Shown: in pieces, positions 11,375 to 22,691 of the stretch | Layout of the letters: each line of letters starts with the position of its first letter | How positions within the stretch are numbered: the stretch's first letter is position 1 | Assembly (NCBI RefSeq): GCF_029784135.1 | Contig: NC_073746.1 | Span: forward strand, 54,534,097-54,598,096 | DNA length: 64,000 nt | Direction of reading: 5' to 3' | Source: Toxorhynchites rutilus septentrionalis | Taxonomy: Eukaryota; Arthropoda; Insecta; Diptera; Culicidae | Made by a program: the position numbers and the translations under genes | The notes under the pieces: model-generated | The model's input: only the letters and a program-made list of their open reading frames with translations | Database searches by the model: none | What the model was told of the DNA's origin: nothing

Positions 11375-11700
11375 TAGAGTGCCAATGGATGTATGGAAAA
11401 AAAGTAATATTCGAATTTTCTAACGGTACATTATATAAAAACATTATTAAAAACGTTGATTCCCACGAAAAAGTACCCTATGTAAAATTTCAACTCAATC
11501 AGACTTCATGTACTAATTTTGCAAAGCCTTAAAAGTTTGAGTTTTTAGAAACCAAGAAATCACCATTTTTTTTTGAAAACCCCAATTTTTCTGGGTAATT
11601 TTTCGGTTTTTAAATACTCAAATTCTAACTTCTCAACATTCTGCAAGAAGTCTCGTATGAATAAACGAGATTTTTGACAAAAAAAAATTCTAGATGACTG
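11375..11700. mobile_element. MITE fragment with TTAGRGTGCCAATG terminus
   Basis: TTAGAGTGCCAATGGATGTA at 11374-11393 matches the terminus of the complete MITE at 19197-19502 and the terminus at 54663-54683. The interior shows the same phrases (AAAATTTCAA-CTCAATC, AAAGTTTGAGTTTTT, AATCACC). I could not identify the opposite terminus before about 11850, so the right boundary is approximate. Confidence 0.6.
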
Positions 11701-12552
11701 CAAATCCTTACGTTTTGTGCAATTTGAAGACATTTGGCATCGATGTTTTTTTAAACCTAGATTTCATGTACAACATCTGAACATTCGTGTCATATTTCTC
11801 GTTTTCATGCCAATTTTTCGAAATGTAACTGCACCATAGATCGTACACTGAATGACGCGATAAGTTAACCTCAATCACGAAACAACCATGTTTACTTGAT
11901 CATCCTGAAGGAAAACATGAAGCAAAGTGTGAACAAAATGAGATGGAATCGAGGATTCAAGTTTTACCAGGACAATGACCCAGAGCTCAAGAGATATAAA
12001 GTTCGCACATGGTTACATTACATTTACTCAAAAGTTTTTGATATTTCTCCACAATCTTCCGACATCAATCCCTGTAAAAAACTAAGGAAGTTATCTGTAT
12101 AGTTATTTTAGAAACCATTAAATTTCTAAAGATAACTATTTTAAAAACCACTTAATGAAAAAAATGATAAATATACCTTCCGAATACCCCAAAAACTCGT
12201 AGATAAATCTAAAGACAGCTAAAGATAGTTGCAATGAACAAGGGATACCATAATAATGATGGAATTAGGAAATTGGCCAACACTTTCGAAATCGAGTAGA
12301 TTTCAATCAGCGTAGGATTTTGAGTTTGAGTTAATTTTCATACATTAGCACATACATTCGCCATTTTTAGAGAAATAAAAACCATTATTCTGAAAACAGA
12401 TAGCAAACTTTTTAACTATCATATGATACTATAATTTTATCTAAATAGAATGTTCCGAAAGCTTGTTTCAACTTTCAAAAGAAGGGAAGAGAGATCTGCA
12501 TGGTGGAGTATAATTACGGATTTCAGTAACTGTATATGATTCGATTAGGTAG
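11701..12552. other. No gene seen
   Basis: AT-rich DNA. A 68-codon open frame near 11896 has no recognisable domain or supporting signals and is not called. Confidence 0.3.
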
Positions 12553-13996
12553 GGTAAGTTGGGGTGATTCGGACATACGGGGTGATTTGATAAACCCCTC
12601 AAAAAAGTACGGCTTAACTTGGATTTTTTATAACGTCATCTCCTTTCAATGTTGAACCGTATGTATCTAACGTAAAATAATCTGGGTAAACGCTAGTATG
12701 AACAAAGAAGCACTTTGATTGTAAGAGAATGTAAGTTTTTCGATTGTGGTTTTAAGGGATTTTTTTTCTGTTGATTAAACAAACTTTTCGTGTCTTGTAC
12801 AGTAAAGTTCTGTTCGCCTACATAAGAGGAACCATTTGATGCAGCGAAACTGTGAGTTTGATAACAATAAATGGAATAAATTGCATTTTAGTATGCTGTG
12901 TGGGGTGATATGGCCACATTTCTGTTGGGTGAGTTGGTCATACAGGTTTGAAACTTTTCTTTTGACTAATTAATTCCAGATGCCGCGGAATTACAAAAAA
13001 AAAGATGGACGTTGGAAGAAGGAGGAGCTTGAAAGGGTAATGCAAGCCATCAAGGGCGGATTTTGTTCATACACGCATCGAAGGTGTTTGAAAATGCTCA
13101 AACAACACTGAAGAGATTCATGCAAAATTCGTCGGCCGCATCCGAAGAATCATATAGAACCGTTTTTGAACCACAGTAGGAACTGGAGATGGTCAATCAT
13201 ATTCTCAACCTTCAAAATCAGCTATATGGTTTGATGTCAAAAGATTTCTGGGAAATGGCATTTCAATTGGATAAAAAAATAAGTTTATTCATGCGTTCAA
13301 TATCAAATATCGCTTAGCCGAAGAGATTGATTTGGCGGATTCATGAAGTGCCTAAAATGTTACATTCAACAATCATCTTCACCGAATATCTGGGGTATGC
13401 TACATGTTGTGTAACGCCATCCTCTTGTACCATAAAATTTCGTTGCTGAAAAAGGAATTGCATGGTCTCAAATCAATTTTTCTGGTCTGGCTGCTGGCCA
13501 AGACACCTGGTATCGATTCAGAACACTGTTACTGATTGAAATAATATCCTGAATTAATCAAATATCAATTTGTTTTCAAAACAAAATGTTTGTGGAGTGT
13601 CCGTCTTACCCGAATCGAATCGATTTTTAGCGTTAATATTTCTGGAGTAAAAATGAGAAAACTTACCGCTTAAATGGAGGGAAAGTGATCCTAAAACACT
13701 CAAAACACTCACGTTACGAAAAATATCCAAACAAATATTTGTTAGCAATGAGAGCCTTATTTTCTGCAGATGAAAATTTACATCGAACTTTATGTTTTCA
13801 TCTTTTTATTTTCAATATTGACTGACGGGAAGCTAAATTACGCTTACGTTGGTGTCAAATCTATTGATACTCTGTATTGCAAGTTTGTACATCATTCAAA
13901 TTTGAAATAAAAATATAATTTATCATACATCATACATATCATACATAAGTATCCACCGTCTTATCGGCCCTGTCCGTATTTCCCGACTTTCCCTTA
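12553..13996 (+). mobile_element. Decayed pogo/Tigger-type DNA transposon
   Basis: The left end begins GGGTAAGTTGGGGTGATT next to a TA, and the right end, read in reverse, is a diverged copy (AGGGAAAGTCGGGAAATACG) also next to a TA. Such TA-flanked ends fit the Tc1/mariner superfamily. The interior holds broken coding sequence for a CENPB-like DNA-binding protein, listed separately. The ends are only moderately similar, so the boundaries carry an uncertainty of several bases. Confidence 0.65.
12980..13320 (+). pseudogene. pogo-like transposase N-terminal remnant
   Basis: Translation from the ATG gives MPRNYKKKRWTLEE, then after a frameshift near 13018 continues EELERVMQAIKGG, then KVFENAQTTLKRFMQ, and later VNHILNLQNQLYGLMSKDF with AFQLDKK. 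These phrases follow the order of the psq-like helix-turn-helix and CENPB-type domain of pogo/Tigger transposases. The DDE catalytic domain is absent, and at least one frameshift and several stops interrupt the frame. It is dead. Confidence 0.72.
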
Positions 13997-14732
13997 AGCG
14001 TTTTAATCGGAAAATTTGTTCATTGTATTTTGTGAAACGGTAGGTGATTTTTATGCTCATCGACGCTCGAAACTTTGTTTTGAAATTTTGAGTCCATTTG
14101 GGGTAACACTGACAACTTCAATCAGGGTAAAATCGACACCTGGTTTATGTTTCACTGGCCGAAAAAATGCGTCCTTATATTTTGTAGATGCCTCGTGTTT
14201 ATACTCGGAGTTGGCAGAGCTGGACTGATAAAACACTCGAATCAACGTAGAACAGGGCATGTTAACAACAAAGCCTAGTAGAGCTCATGATATCCCTTCG
14301 TTCAACGCTCATCGCACTTCTCCCGTGGATGTTCACACAAGATGGTATCAAGACTCTCGTGTTTACTCTGGACAAGGAGCAGGAATTTGTCTTTCACCTG
14401 CTTGTTTTTGAGAATTGTAGCACCATGCGAGCAAAGCTTTTCATCATAAATATTATAGGGTATAACCCATCTTCATGAAAAGCACATGAACTGAAACGGG
14501 AACAGTATGTGGATAGGATGTATTCTTTTCCGCAATTACGATCGATTTGGAAGGCGATTAGTAGATAATGTGCTTGATATGTAATTTGTTTAACCTTCAG
14601 GTTCTGTGAAATTAATATACAGTCAATCGCAAATTTGAGTGTACAAATGCTACTTGACGATACTTTCCGTTTATTTGGTATGATATATGTTAAATACATT
14701 GATTTTCTCGATGCATATTAGTTACTCACACA
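13997..14732. other. No supportable gene; short overlapping open frames on both strands
   Basis: Moderately GC-balanced sequence with 60-70-codon frames on both strands (14016-14260 and 14287-14478). I compared them mentally with macroglobulin and other immune domains and found no convincing match. A missing TEP signal-peptide exon could lie here or further upstream, but none can be demonstrated. Confidence 0.3.
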
Positions 14733-14916
14733 TTTAACATATTGAGTACCATGTCAGTCACCGGTGACTGACACCGAGCTTTCCGTTCAGATCGTGACTG
14801 ACACTGAGCTTTCTAATTTGCCAATATTGCGCTTCGCATTTGCTGTACACGATACCAGCGCACGCGCTGCTTGACGGGAAAGTCGCTATAAAACCGCGTG
14901 GCACTCAACATATTAA
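14733..14916. mobile_element. 184-bp TTAA-flanked MITE
   Basis: TTAA at 14733-14736 and 14913-14916 flank terminal inverted repeats CATATTGAGTACCATG and, reverse-complemented, TATGTTGAGTGCCACG (14 of 16 positions agree allowing purine/pyrimidine changes). TTAA target duplication is the signature of the piggyBac superfamily. Inside is a partly duplicated GTGACTGACAC-GAGCTTTC block. The same end sequence occurs in the longer element at 15261-17527. Confidence 0.8.
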
Positions 14917-15479
14917 CTAACTGTACGTGCAATAAAACTCCGCGAAAAGTTTTCTGCTAATTGTTTACACCCAGGTTTTTTTTACGCGGGGAATACGTAC
15001 CTCGTAAAAAAACCGCGTTAATTCGAAAATCCGCGTAAAAACCGTAAAACGAAAGTAAACAGTTGAGCGTTGCTCGCCTCCGAAAACCCGTTGTTTTTTC
15101 CTGCAATTTCATTGGTTACTGGTAGCTAGATTTCGGTTTTCCTCACCGCGTTTGCTGTCCCTATCGGTCTACTTTTGTAGCGTCCCTATTGAAATACCCG
15201 TTATAAGTAGGAAATGCGCGTAACTTTTCTGATCCACGTTTTAGAATAAATTACGCTCAATTAACACGTTGAGCCCCGAATTTTACTTGCAACGCTTCCC
15301 ATTCAGCCCGCATCAAGAGAGTTGTTGGGCCCCGCTCCCGAACATATTTAATGTATAAGAATAAAAATAGTCAAAAATTCGTCTACAAAGTGGTCACACA
15401 TCGTAGAACATTCGAAAACAAATAAATATATTTTATATTTCCTTTTTTTGCAACCGTCAGATCCAGTGATCCGCGTTTT

Positions 15480-17470
15480 GACGTAGAACTACGTCTTTCA
15501 TGAAGGGTGTCAAATCAGAAAACAGGTCACGTTTTTATGAAATAAAGTTAACGTTAATAACTATTTTTGCCGCGAACGGATTTTGGCGATTTACATACTA
15601 AACGAATCGGAAATTCCGTAAGATTTGTTTAATATGCCATACAATAGAATCCCCTGGTTAGTAAATGGTTAAAATTCATGAAAACTTTAAGTGTTTCTAT
15701 TTTCCCATACATTTGTTCTGTCCATTTGAGTACTTTCCCGAACAGAGCTATCAATAACGAGCAACTTATCGACGACCAACGGAGGGGAAATCGTAGGATT
15801 TGAAGTCTCCGTGAACAAAAAGAAAAGTAGAAGAATGAAGGGGAATACTTGCCTAGAGTATAAACAGTGGATCTCGCTGAGGCAAACTTCCATTCGGCAT
15901 CGGACTGTTGAGCAATCCAGTTCTCTCTGCTTTCGCTGCGCTTCGATCTAAGATTGGACCCCACCAGTGGTAATCCAATTTGGAAATCGTCGTTTGATTT
16001 TTCTGTTCGCTTTCGCGTTATTCGTATCGTGTTTTCTTCTTTCCGCGTCATAAATTGGACGCTTCGCGTAGTGTGCGATGAGCAAGAAGAAGAGGCTCGA
16101 GCCCTGCAAAAAACGAACGCATTGCCAGGGGCAATAAAATTTCGAAGTAAGCGTAATCTAATGATTCACGCGGTGTTGGTGCAGTGAAAAGCGCTCGCAC
16201 TGAACCGAGCCTTCGCGAATGTGACACCGCACCGAACAACAGCGAAGTAGGCGATTTCGGCGCGTCGGTCGAAAATGTAAACGCCCAGGCAGCAACCAAG
16301 ACGGGTCTATGGTACTAGGTGAGGCCGTTTCGTCACTAAGTTAATTAGGGGAGCGGTATATGAAAACAGTACGGAAGAAAGCAGAAGGGGAATTCTTTCC
16401 TTGAAGCGTGAAAGAGACAGACTGATCACGATCGATCATGGGCACAAGCGTATTGTGTTTTGTTTACAAACAAAACACAGTAGACTTACAAGATGGCTGA
16501 AGAGTGGTTTTAGTAAGTTGGCCCACCTTAGGATATACTTCTACGCGCCTTGGCAGCAACTAAAATCAAGCTCCCCCCGCAAAACTGCCTTCAACTAGTA
16601 TTGTATTTGCGCTAATATTGATCATAATGAAGCATTGCTACTGTTTTCGAGGTTGTTATTAACAAAAAGAGTTTATTTCTCTTGTTTAGTTACCAAGAAA
16701 GTAAATGTTCTGGAATTTTGTATGTGATTAGGTTTTGCTTGCCAGTAGCAAAACTTCCTCCACTAAGGGTGACAGCTGGGCTTCTCGCGAGCATGAGAAA
16801 GTAATGCAACTCTTTTCGAGGCCAGTAATATTAACAGAAGCGTTTCTTTTGAGAATAGTGCAAAATGATGAGGAATGTTTTTATTGCTAGTAGTTTCAAG
16901 CTACCAATGTATGACTCTGTATGCATGCTAAGGTGAACGCTTGTTTGTTTGGCGCTTGGTTTACGCTTAGTTTGTACGAACGATATCTACAGGTGCGATT
17001 CCTTTAAGGCAATACTAAATAACATGTAGCATCATATTTGATACTTGTAAGTGTAGTCATTGTTGTTGTTTACATGCGGTGCCAAAGATATGTTGATGTA
17101 GTTATGAAATATGGAATAATGGTGCTGGTGCAACATGTATATAATCGACTGTAGCCGAGTCTATGTCAATTTCGAAAAAGGCCACCGGAATAGCCTTCGA
17201 GGTAAATTTTCAATGTATTGACATGAAATAAATTGCGACATACGATTGTTTTGCGAGGGCAAGAATGAATCATCAATCAACTATCGTCAACTGATTCTAC
17301 AATGAAAAAAAACCATTTCAGAGATTATTCTATTAAGCAGTTGTTTCTAAAATTTCACAGCATTATAGAATAATATCCGAGGGTATAAACAAGCGACTTA
17401 TTTAAAATAACAGCGTAGTTCTACGTCAACAATGCGGTCGTATCTTGGACACAATCTCCTATAATTTTTT
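15480..17470 (+). mobile_element. Repeat C: GACGTAG element with histone-like promoter
   Basis: The left end carries GACGTAGAACTACGTC (15480-15495) and the right end carries GCGTAGTTCTACGTC (17413-17427) followed by the conserved GCGGTCGTATC block and a T run. Repeat D (22769-27309) is an inverted copy with the same internal order. Inside are a TATA/cap promoter and an open stretch (16040-16310) with no recognised protein. It has no transposase. Confidence 0.7.
15859..15898 (+). promoter_or_regulatory. TATA and histone-type cap box in repeat C
   Basis: TATAAA at 15859-15864 is followed 32 bp later by CCATTCG (15890-15896), matching the PyCATTCPu cap-site consensus known from replication-dependent histone genes. 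The inverted copy in repeat D preserves TATAAA (reverse strand, 26998-27003). What it transcribed originally is not recognisable downstream. Confidence 0.5.
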
Positions 17471-17607
17471 TCTAACGAAAAGCTCAACGTCAGTTCTTAG
17501 GGACCGACACGAGGCTCAACGTGTTAACAAAGAAATGGCCCAAAAATCCAAAATAACTCACAGGTTATTCATCCAAGCCTCAACTGCTTCTTTGTTGACT
17601 ATTCCAG

Positions 17608-18214
17608 GATTGCAGTTATAGGACCGAAAACAATACGTCCAAATAATACGTACACTGTTGCATTTAGCAACTCGTTGTCAAACAACGTTCATTTAGAGGT
17701 AAGACTACAGGATCCAGCAAAGGACACAACACTTACATTAGCAGAGTCAATGTTACTGTACCTAGAAAGACAGGACGAACAACAGCCTTCCAGGTTGGCA
17801 CTTTCTATAAAAATATTAACAGATTTGGAATACCACAACTTTTCCCAACAGATAGGCGATATTCCGAAAGGTAAATATAGTTTATCGATCGAGAGCGTAT
17901 ATCAAGTCTTTGGCTTCAATAAGGAAGTTGATCTTTTATATGATAAAACAAAACCACGTCCATATTGATTCAAACTGACAAACCGGTTTACAATCCCGGT
18001 GACATGATGCGATTCCGTGTCGTGGTGGTCGATATTAACACCAGACCAGTAAAGAATATTAAAACTGTTCAAGTTAGTCTCACGGATCCAGATGGTATAT
18101 CTATTAGGCAATGGCCTTTTGCAGCGTTGTACAAAGGAGTATCCGAATCAGCTTTCCAGTTGGTCGTCACCTCCTGTAGGGAACTGGACTTTAACTGTAA
18201 TTGCTGGTCCAAAC
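17608..18214 (+). pseudogene. TEP: TEP exon a: MG1-MG2 region
   Basis: After a pyrimidine-rich acceptor (TATTCCAG ends at 17607) the frame reads IAVIGPKTIRPNNTYTVAFS, the usual start of the mature TEP after its signal peptide. MG1 continues to KTKPRPY, where a missing base makes TGA at 17966-17968. The next frame resumes LIQTDKPVYNPGDMMRFRVV, a hallmark MG2 opening. A second shift near 18163 separates SESAFQL from SSPPVGNWTLTVIAGPN. The exon ends at a GTAAGT donor (18215). Confidence 0.9.
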
Positions 18215-18344
18215 GTAAGTAACAGAGGAATCTTTGTCAAAATAGCTAGCTGGAGTTATGCTTGTGTGATGGAATAAGTTATTAAGGTTTTGATTAGAGG
18301 TCATTAAGATATCTATTTTTCTATATCTATATTTCAACTTCCAG

Positions 18345-18671
18345 ACAATGGCAAAAATATTCGAACTGCGAAAACACGTACTTTCGAAATTTTTTGTTAA
18401 AGCTTATCCTTCGAAGGTCCGCTGGCTAAGGAAAAAACTATTTCAATAAAGATTGATGCGGGCTACACATTTGGCGAGCCAGTCAACGGTACCGCCAAGG
18501 TGGACATTTATTTAGACCCAGAGAATATAAAGCCGGACTTCACGACAACTGTAAAGATCACAGGCAGCACGAGTGTTGAGTTTAAGCTTAAGAAGCCAGT
18601 TACAACCGATGACGACATCCAAGGGTACAAGGATGTCATTTTGAAGGTAGATGTGATGGAAGCATTTTCAA
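18345..18671 (+). pseudogene. TEP: TEP exon b: MG3 region
   Basis: The exon starts after TTCCAG and reads MAKIFELRKHVLSKFFVKAY (the conserved KxFEVxxYVLPxF-type phrase), then shifts frame near 18410 to EKTISIKIDAGYTFGEPVNG and TAKVDIYLD, typical of MG3. It ends at GTAAGT (18672), and its last codon is completed in the next exon. Confidence 0.88.
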
Positions 18672-18739
18672 GTAAGTAGAATTAAATGAACGAGAGGAAA
18701 TATTTTAACTTGACTGCGAATTGTGGATTTTATTTATAG

Positions 18740-19029
18740 GTCGTTCGATAAACATTACCGAACTTGTTCCTGTCTTTCTTCGGCCGTACAAAATAACATT
18801 GAAAAAATCTATACCGCTGTTCCGACCTGGTGTACCGTACGCCATAGATTTATCGGTAAATGACCACTACGGTGAACCTGCGGTTGAAGGATCGAAAGTC
18901 GAAGTAACGATCCGTTATGAAGGAGACGGCTTGGAGAATGAAACAGTAGAACCTAGAGCGCTCGATCAACGTGGTACGACGAATTTGAAGCTGGAACCAC
19001 CAGCGAATGCGGAAAAATTAATTATAAAG
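18740..19029 (+). pseudogene. TEP: TEP exon c: MG3-MG4 region
   Basis: The exon begins SRSINITELVPVFLRPYKIT and includes SIPLFRPGVPYAIDLSVNDH, the RPGxPY motif of an MG domain. It remains open to a GTCAGT donor at 19030. Frame and phase (ends after a complete Lys codon) match the next detectable exon at 54768, 35.7 kb away. Confidence 0.9.
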
Positions 19030-19196
19030 GTCAGTGAATTGATAAATAACAATTTTCCGATAGGGCCGATCTACACTCGTCAAAAAACCTTAGAGGAACA
19101 GAGGGCTGAGTCGAATTTTTTTGAGGATGGAATATACACCACTTTCAGATTATGGAATATTTTATAAAACACATCTTTACCTTGGTGTATGTAGAT

Positions 19197-19502
19197 TAGG
19201 GTGCCAATGAATGTATGGGAAAAAATCGACCCTAAAATTTCAAAAAGTTACCATATACAAAATGTTCACCATCTCGAAAAAACACTCTATGCCAAATATA
19301 AATTCAATCGGACTTAAGGGAGAGTGGCGCAAAGCGGTCAAAGTTTGAGTTTTTTGAAAATCGAAAAATCACCCAAGGGGAGAGTAAAGGAAATCGGGGT
19401 TTTCGAAAAAAAAATGTATGCCAAATGTCTGGTATAGGGTGTGAAAATTTTTTATGGGGTAACTTTTTGAAACTCGAGATGATCATTTTCATTGGCACCC
19501 TA
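19197..19502. mobile_element. 306-bp MITE with TAGGGTGCCAATGA inverted ends
   Basis: TAGGGTGCCAATGA at the left and TTTTCATTGGCACCCTA at the right form near-perfect inverted ends next to TA. Relatives of the same family lie at 11375 and 54180-54683 with diverged ends. It sits in the giant TEP intron and has no coding capacity. Confidence 0.8.
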
Positions 19503-20040
19503 ATGTCGATATAGTGAACAAAAATAGTGTGAAAAAACAAAAAGACGAGTGTGTAATTTCGGGGAAACAGTCGAAGAACAGCCGGGTGAACATCAGTGCT
19601 TCGTCATAACCGCCTTTCATAAAGTCAATCAGTGATTGTGAAGGGATTTCAGTCGACATTGTCTTCTGTCCTCCGCTCAGAACCGGTCGCCGATTCCTGA
19701 AGCAATTCGAACAGGTTCAAACTGTGTGATTGCCACAGGCAGTACAGTTCTGATGACATAATTGAAAGGCTTAGGAATTGAAGAACACCTGAAAATGTGA
19801 AACAAGTAAGAGTTTCAATTGAGCTGTCATTGAGACAGTATGTGCGCAAATATGTTGTTGTTACACTTTGAGTTCCACCTCTTCAAAATCATATTAACTC
19901 TAGAAGTAAATGGACGTGATCTTGTCAGTCGCAGAAAGCTTTGTGAAATATTTCACACAACCCCTTTACATGCGTTTTCATAAATAAAATCTTCATCATT
20001 ATTTATTTTTCACTTCCACCTGAGGGGGTCTTAAAAAAGT
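19503..20040. other. No gene seen
   Basis: Intron-type sequence of the TEP pseudogene. No recognised transposon end or domain. Short open frames are unsupported. Confidence 0.35.
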
Positions 20041-20059
20041 AATGAGAAGACCCCTTATC

Positions 20060-20566
20060 CGTAATGAGAAGACGTACTTCCCATCAGAATGATGTTTCTC
20101 TAAGAACGGACCAGAATCTTCTCCAGGAACTTCTTCTGGTTGATGGCAAGTCCACTCGGCTTGTTAAACCAGGGCTTTGAAATCTCTTTGTCGGAAATTG
20201 TAATATGCAGTATAACCTTCTTCTCAAACTTATGCTTGTATTTGTACTTCATGGGGATTATGAACGCCTTGTCGCTGGTATAGTACTGGTTATTGCTAGA
20301 CTTCTTCCGACAGACGCTGCCCTCCTGCTTGAGGGTTCTGTGGTATATGAATGGCAGCAGCGAAATTTTCTGCCGGTGTCACGCAAACTCGTACCGCCCT
20401 TGTTTCCTCTTCCGCTCGACATTCCGGAATGCCAGGATCCGGTAAACAGTGCTCACCGACACATTTTTGTCGCGAAAGTGGTCTGCTGTAAACTTTCTTC
20501 CTTGACTTTCACGCGTATCGAAGAACCGTACAACGCGCTCGCGGAGTGCTTGTTGTTTCGACGCCA
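20060..20566 (-). pseudogene. Tc1/mariner (DD37E-like) transposase remnant
   Basis: Translated on the minus strand from the ATG at 20566: MASKQQALRERVVRFFDTRE, then GRKFTADHFRDKNVSVSTVYRIL, which is the paired-like N-terminal DNA-binding region seen in mosquito ITmD37E transposases. Further downstream in other frames are FEKKVILHITISDKEISKPW, SGLAINQKKFLEKIL and HHSDGKYVF-like sequence, so a middle part of the catalytic domain survives. A large deletion and frameshifts make it dead. The terminal inverted repeats were not identified. Confidence 0.78.
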
Positions 20567-20996
20567 TTTTTGATCGAACTGACAGCACCCAAGCGAAAAG
20601 AAACGAACAACCCGAGTAATGTGCGATTCACATAGCACGTTACGGAGAAGAACGTCTACGTTCCGTCAACGTCTCCACCAATTCACACATGCAGTCAATG
20701 CTTCCACCAGCACCGTCACGTCAAATGCCAAACGAATGATTTATTTAATTTTATTCATGGTGTCGCCACCTACAACAATTTTAAATTGCAATGCCCTCTT
20801 TCAAATCAGCATGCCTAGAATCAGTTCTAAATTTAGAAAAATTCAATGAGAATCATTGAATTCAATTATTTAAATGCTTAAACCCCGTAGTCCGACCCTC
20901 ATGCAACAATAATAATAAATAGAATAATTCTTTCAACTAGTCGCGAATGATTTTCACTCCGAAATTTGGAGCTAAGAGATATGTTGGCATGAAAAG

Positions 20997-21236
20997 TACA
21001 GTAAGTTGCTTATAAAGCGATATGCTGAGGCACCACTCAGTGTCGCATTGGAGTCGGTTTTGACCAGTAATTGGACATTTGCGACTGGTGGCGACTTTCA
21101 ATGTGGGGCCATAATTTGGGCCCCGAACTCAATGTTTACAAAAATGTCCAACTAGAGGTAAAAATGTCTAATGAAACGTGTTGCATCACAGATCTGTTCA
21201 ATTAGCTTAATGTCGATGTAGATGTAAATTACTGTG
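20997..21236. mobile_element. MITE with TACAGTAA-type inverted ends
   Basis: TACAGTAAGTT at the left and AAATTACTGT at the right are imperfect inverted ends. The interior (CACTCAGTGTCGCATTGGAG, CCCACATTGAAAG in reverse) matches a passenger MITE inside all three histone-H2A elements (about 32290-32518, 37580-37812, 62240-62466) in the opposite orientation. Confidence 0.65.
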
Positions 21237-21281
21237 CAACCAAATCAAAACAAAAGCCGAGACACAAAGCCCAGACAAAAA

Positions 21282-22206
21282 CAGGAAGTGGGTTATATCT
21301 ATGGTATAACCGCAAGGGTGACGTAGAACTATCGTTGATTTAGAGATCATGTGTATGAAGTTGAATCTGAATTCATTCTGAATGAATGAATATTTGGAGA
21401 ACTTCGAAAACGAGAGCGTTACGTTGGAGGCACAAGGTTTTATGCATCCAATATTGGATACGGAAATATCCTACTGATGGGGAAGAATAATCTTTAGAAG
21501 CTATCCTGTTGATTGCGATTGATTGAAAAATCACAAAACCTAATGTATTTGGTCACAGTGTTACATGGATAGAAAACATTAAAATAAACTCTTTCATATG
21601 AATGTAATTTTAAATTCCCAGAGGAACTGGCAGATTATTTTCAGTAACGATTAGATATTTCCACATTTTCCTCGATACTGGAAGCCCACCAGTGGTTAAT
21701 GCCAACTCGATAACCACCTGTTAATAGCCGCGCGTGTATGTGTGTGTAGCAATGTCTTCCCAGGGAACCGTTTGTGGCATCACTCTCCTCCTGATGGATT
21801 CCCTTCTGGCCTAAGGTGCACAAACAGGCTCTTGGTGACACCGTTCATCCGCGCTTTCATGATAAATGAAGAGCTTCACCACAACAGCGACAACATGCTC
21901 CAATCGCTGTTCAATTAGAACTGAGTGGATTTCCGAGCGGCGCTCGCTTATATACCGATTGATGATTTCAATAGCCTATTTTGAAAGCAAATTTAAGACT
22001 ATTGAAACATGTTTTTGGATCAGAAAGTAACAAGTATAGAACGCGTAGACATTTTATCTTTCGAATGAAGTGTTTATCATACCATTTCGTTCAGTTGTTT
22101 AGGAGCTATTAACACTCAAAATCTCGGTCTCCGGCGTAACGCTTTCGTTTTCGAAACTTTGATTTTACACCCCGGTATAGAAATGAAAGACGTAGACCTA
22201 CGTCAA
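21282..22206 (-). mobile_element. Repeat E copy 2, inverted relative to 3065-4886
   Basis: Read on the minus strand it begins with the palindrome GACGTAGGTCTACGTC (22204-22189), passes through the same TATA/initiator promoter (near 21962-21925) and ends in the same terminal block (AGGAAGTGGGTTATATC in plus-strand reading at 21282). It is about half the length of copy 1 because it has a single 3' unit rather than the internal duplication. Non-autonomous. Confidence 0.75.
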
Positions 22207-22435
22207 AACCAAACGAGCCGTCCGTCTCCGTCAATTATTCTTTTCTACAAACCCTGCCGGTCGTTTTCGTTGAACGTATGCTGACGGGTCGTTACGTTGC
22301 TGGTGTATGTGAATGTTTTCATGAGAATTGCATGGTAGAATCATTGACGTATCGTGACGTGACGGGACGTGAACGTGACGTGTATGTTGTATGTGAATCG
22401 CACTTAAATCTCTCGATGAGAAAAAAATCGAAGGG

Positions 22436-22691
22436 TTGTATCCGAGACACGACCGCTTAGGACGCAGGACTACGCAAGCTTTTGTTTTTGAAATTTGTTG
22501 GTTTATCATTTCGAATATTATTTGCGAATACGTCGAAATTTCATAAATAACTTTTTAGTAAAAAGTTCCGGGGACCCTGAGAAGGTTTAATGGCTTGCGT
22601 GGTTTTGTAGAATCATTTCGAGAAGCAACGATTCTTTCTTGCCTTTGCGAGAACAATACACTAATTGGTCATATGTCGTAATTTGTTTTTT
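22436..22691 (-). repeat. Right-end fragment of a repeat C-type element
   Basis: On the minus strand, sequence matching the right end of repeat C is visible: the GAGACACGACCGC block, degenerate palindrome GACGCAGGACTACGC (22453-22467) and the following AATATTATT, AGTAAAAAG and TTTTGTAGAATCA blocks in the order seen near 22800-22990. It directly abuts the start of the outer H2A element at 22692. Confidence 0.6.

Larger units (their letters stand above)
15261..17527. mobile_element. TTAA-flanked piggyBac-like element hosting repeat C
   Basis: TTAA at 15261-15264 and 17524-17527 enclose inverted ends CACGTTGAGCCCCG and CACGTTGAGCCTCG (13 of 14 identical). The left 215 bp and right 55 bp belong to this MITE-like element. 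Between them sits repeat C. The element ends 80 bp upstream of the first detectable TEP exon, so it may have displaced or separated the original 5' end of that gene. Confidence 0.75.

Noticed and set aside
13997..14480. Missing first TEP exon or another immune-gene exon
   Set aside because: Short frames on both strands, including one containing KHKPGVDFTL, looked faintly macroglobulin-like, but no signal peptide, splice logic or continuous domain could be shown.
18345..18671. TEP frame breaks as sequencing errors in a functional gene
   Set aside because: Indels alone could be consensus errors, but substitutions to TGA or TAA at 55731, 56886 and 57564 and a missing 30-codon block are harder to explain that way; left as a check in the findings.
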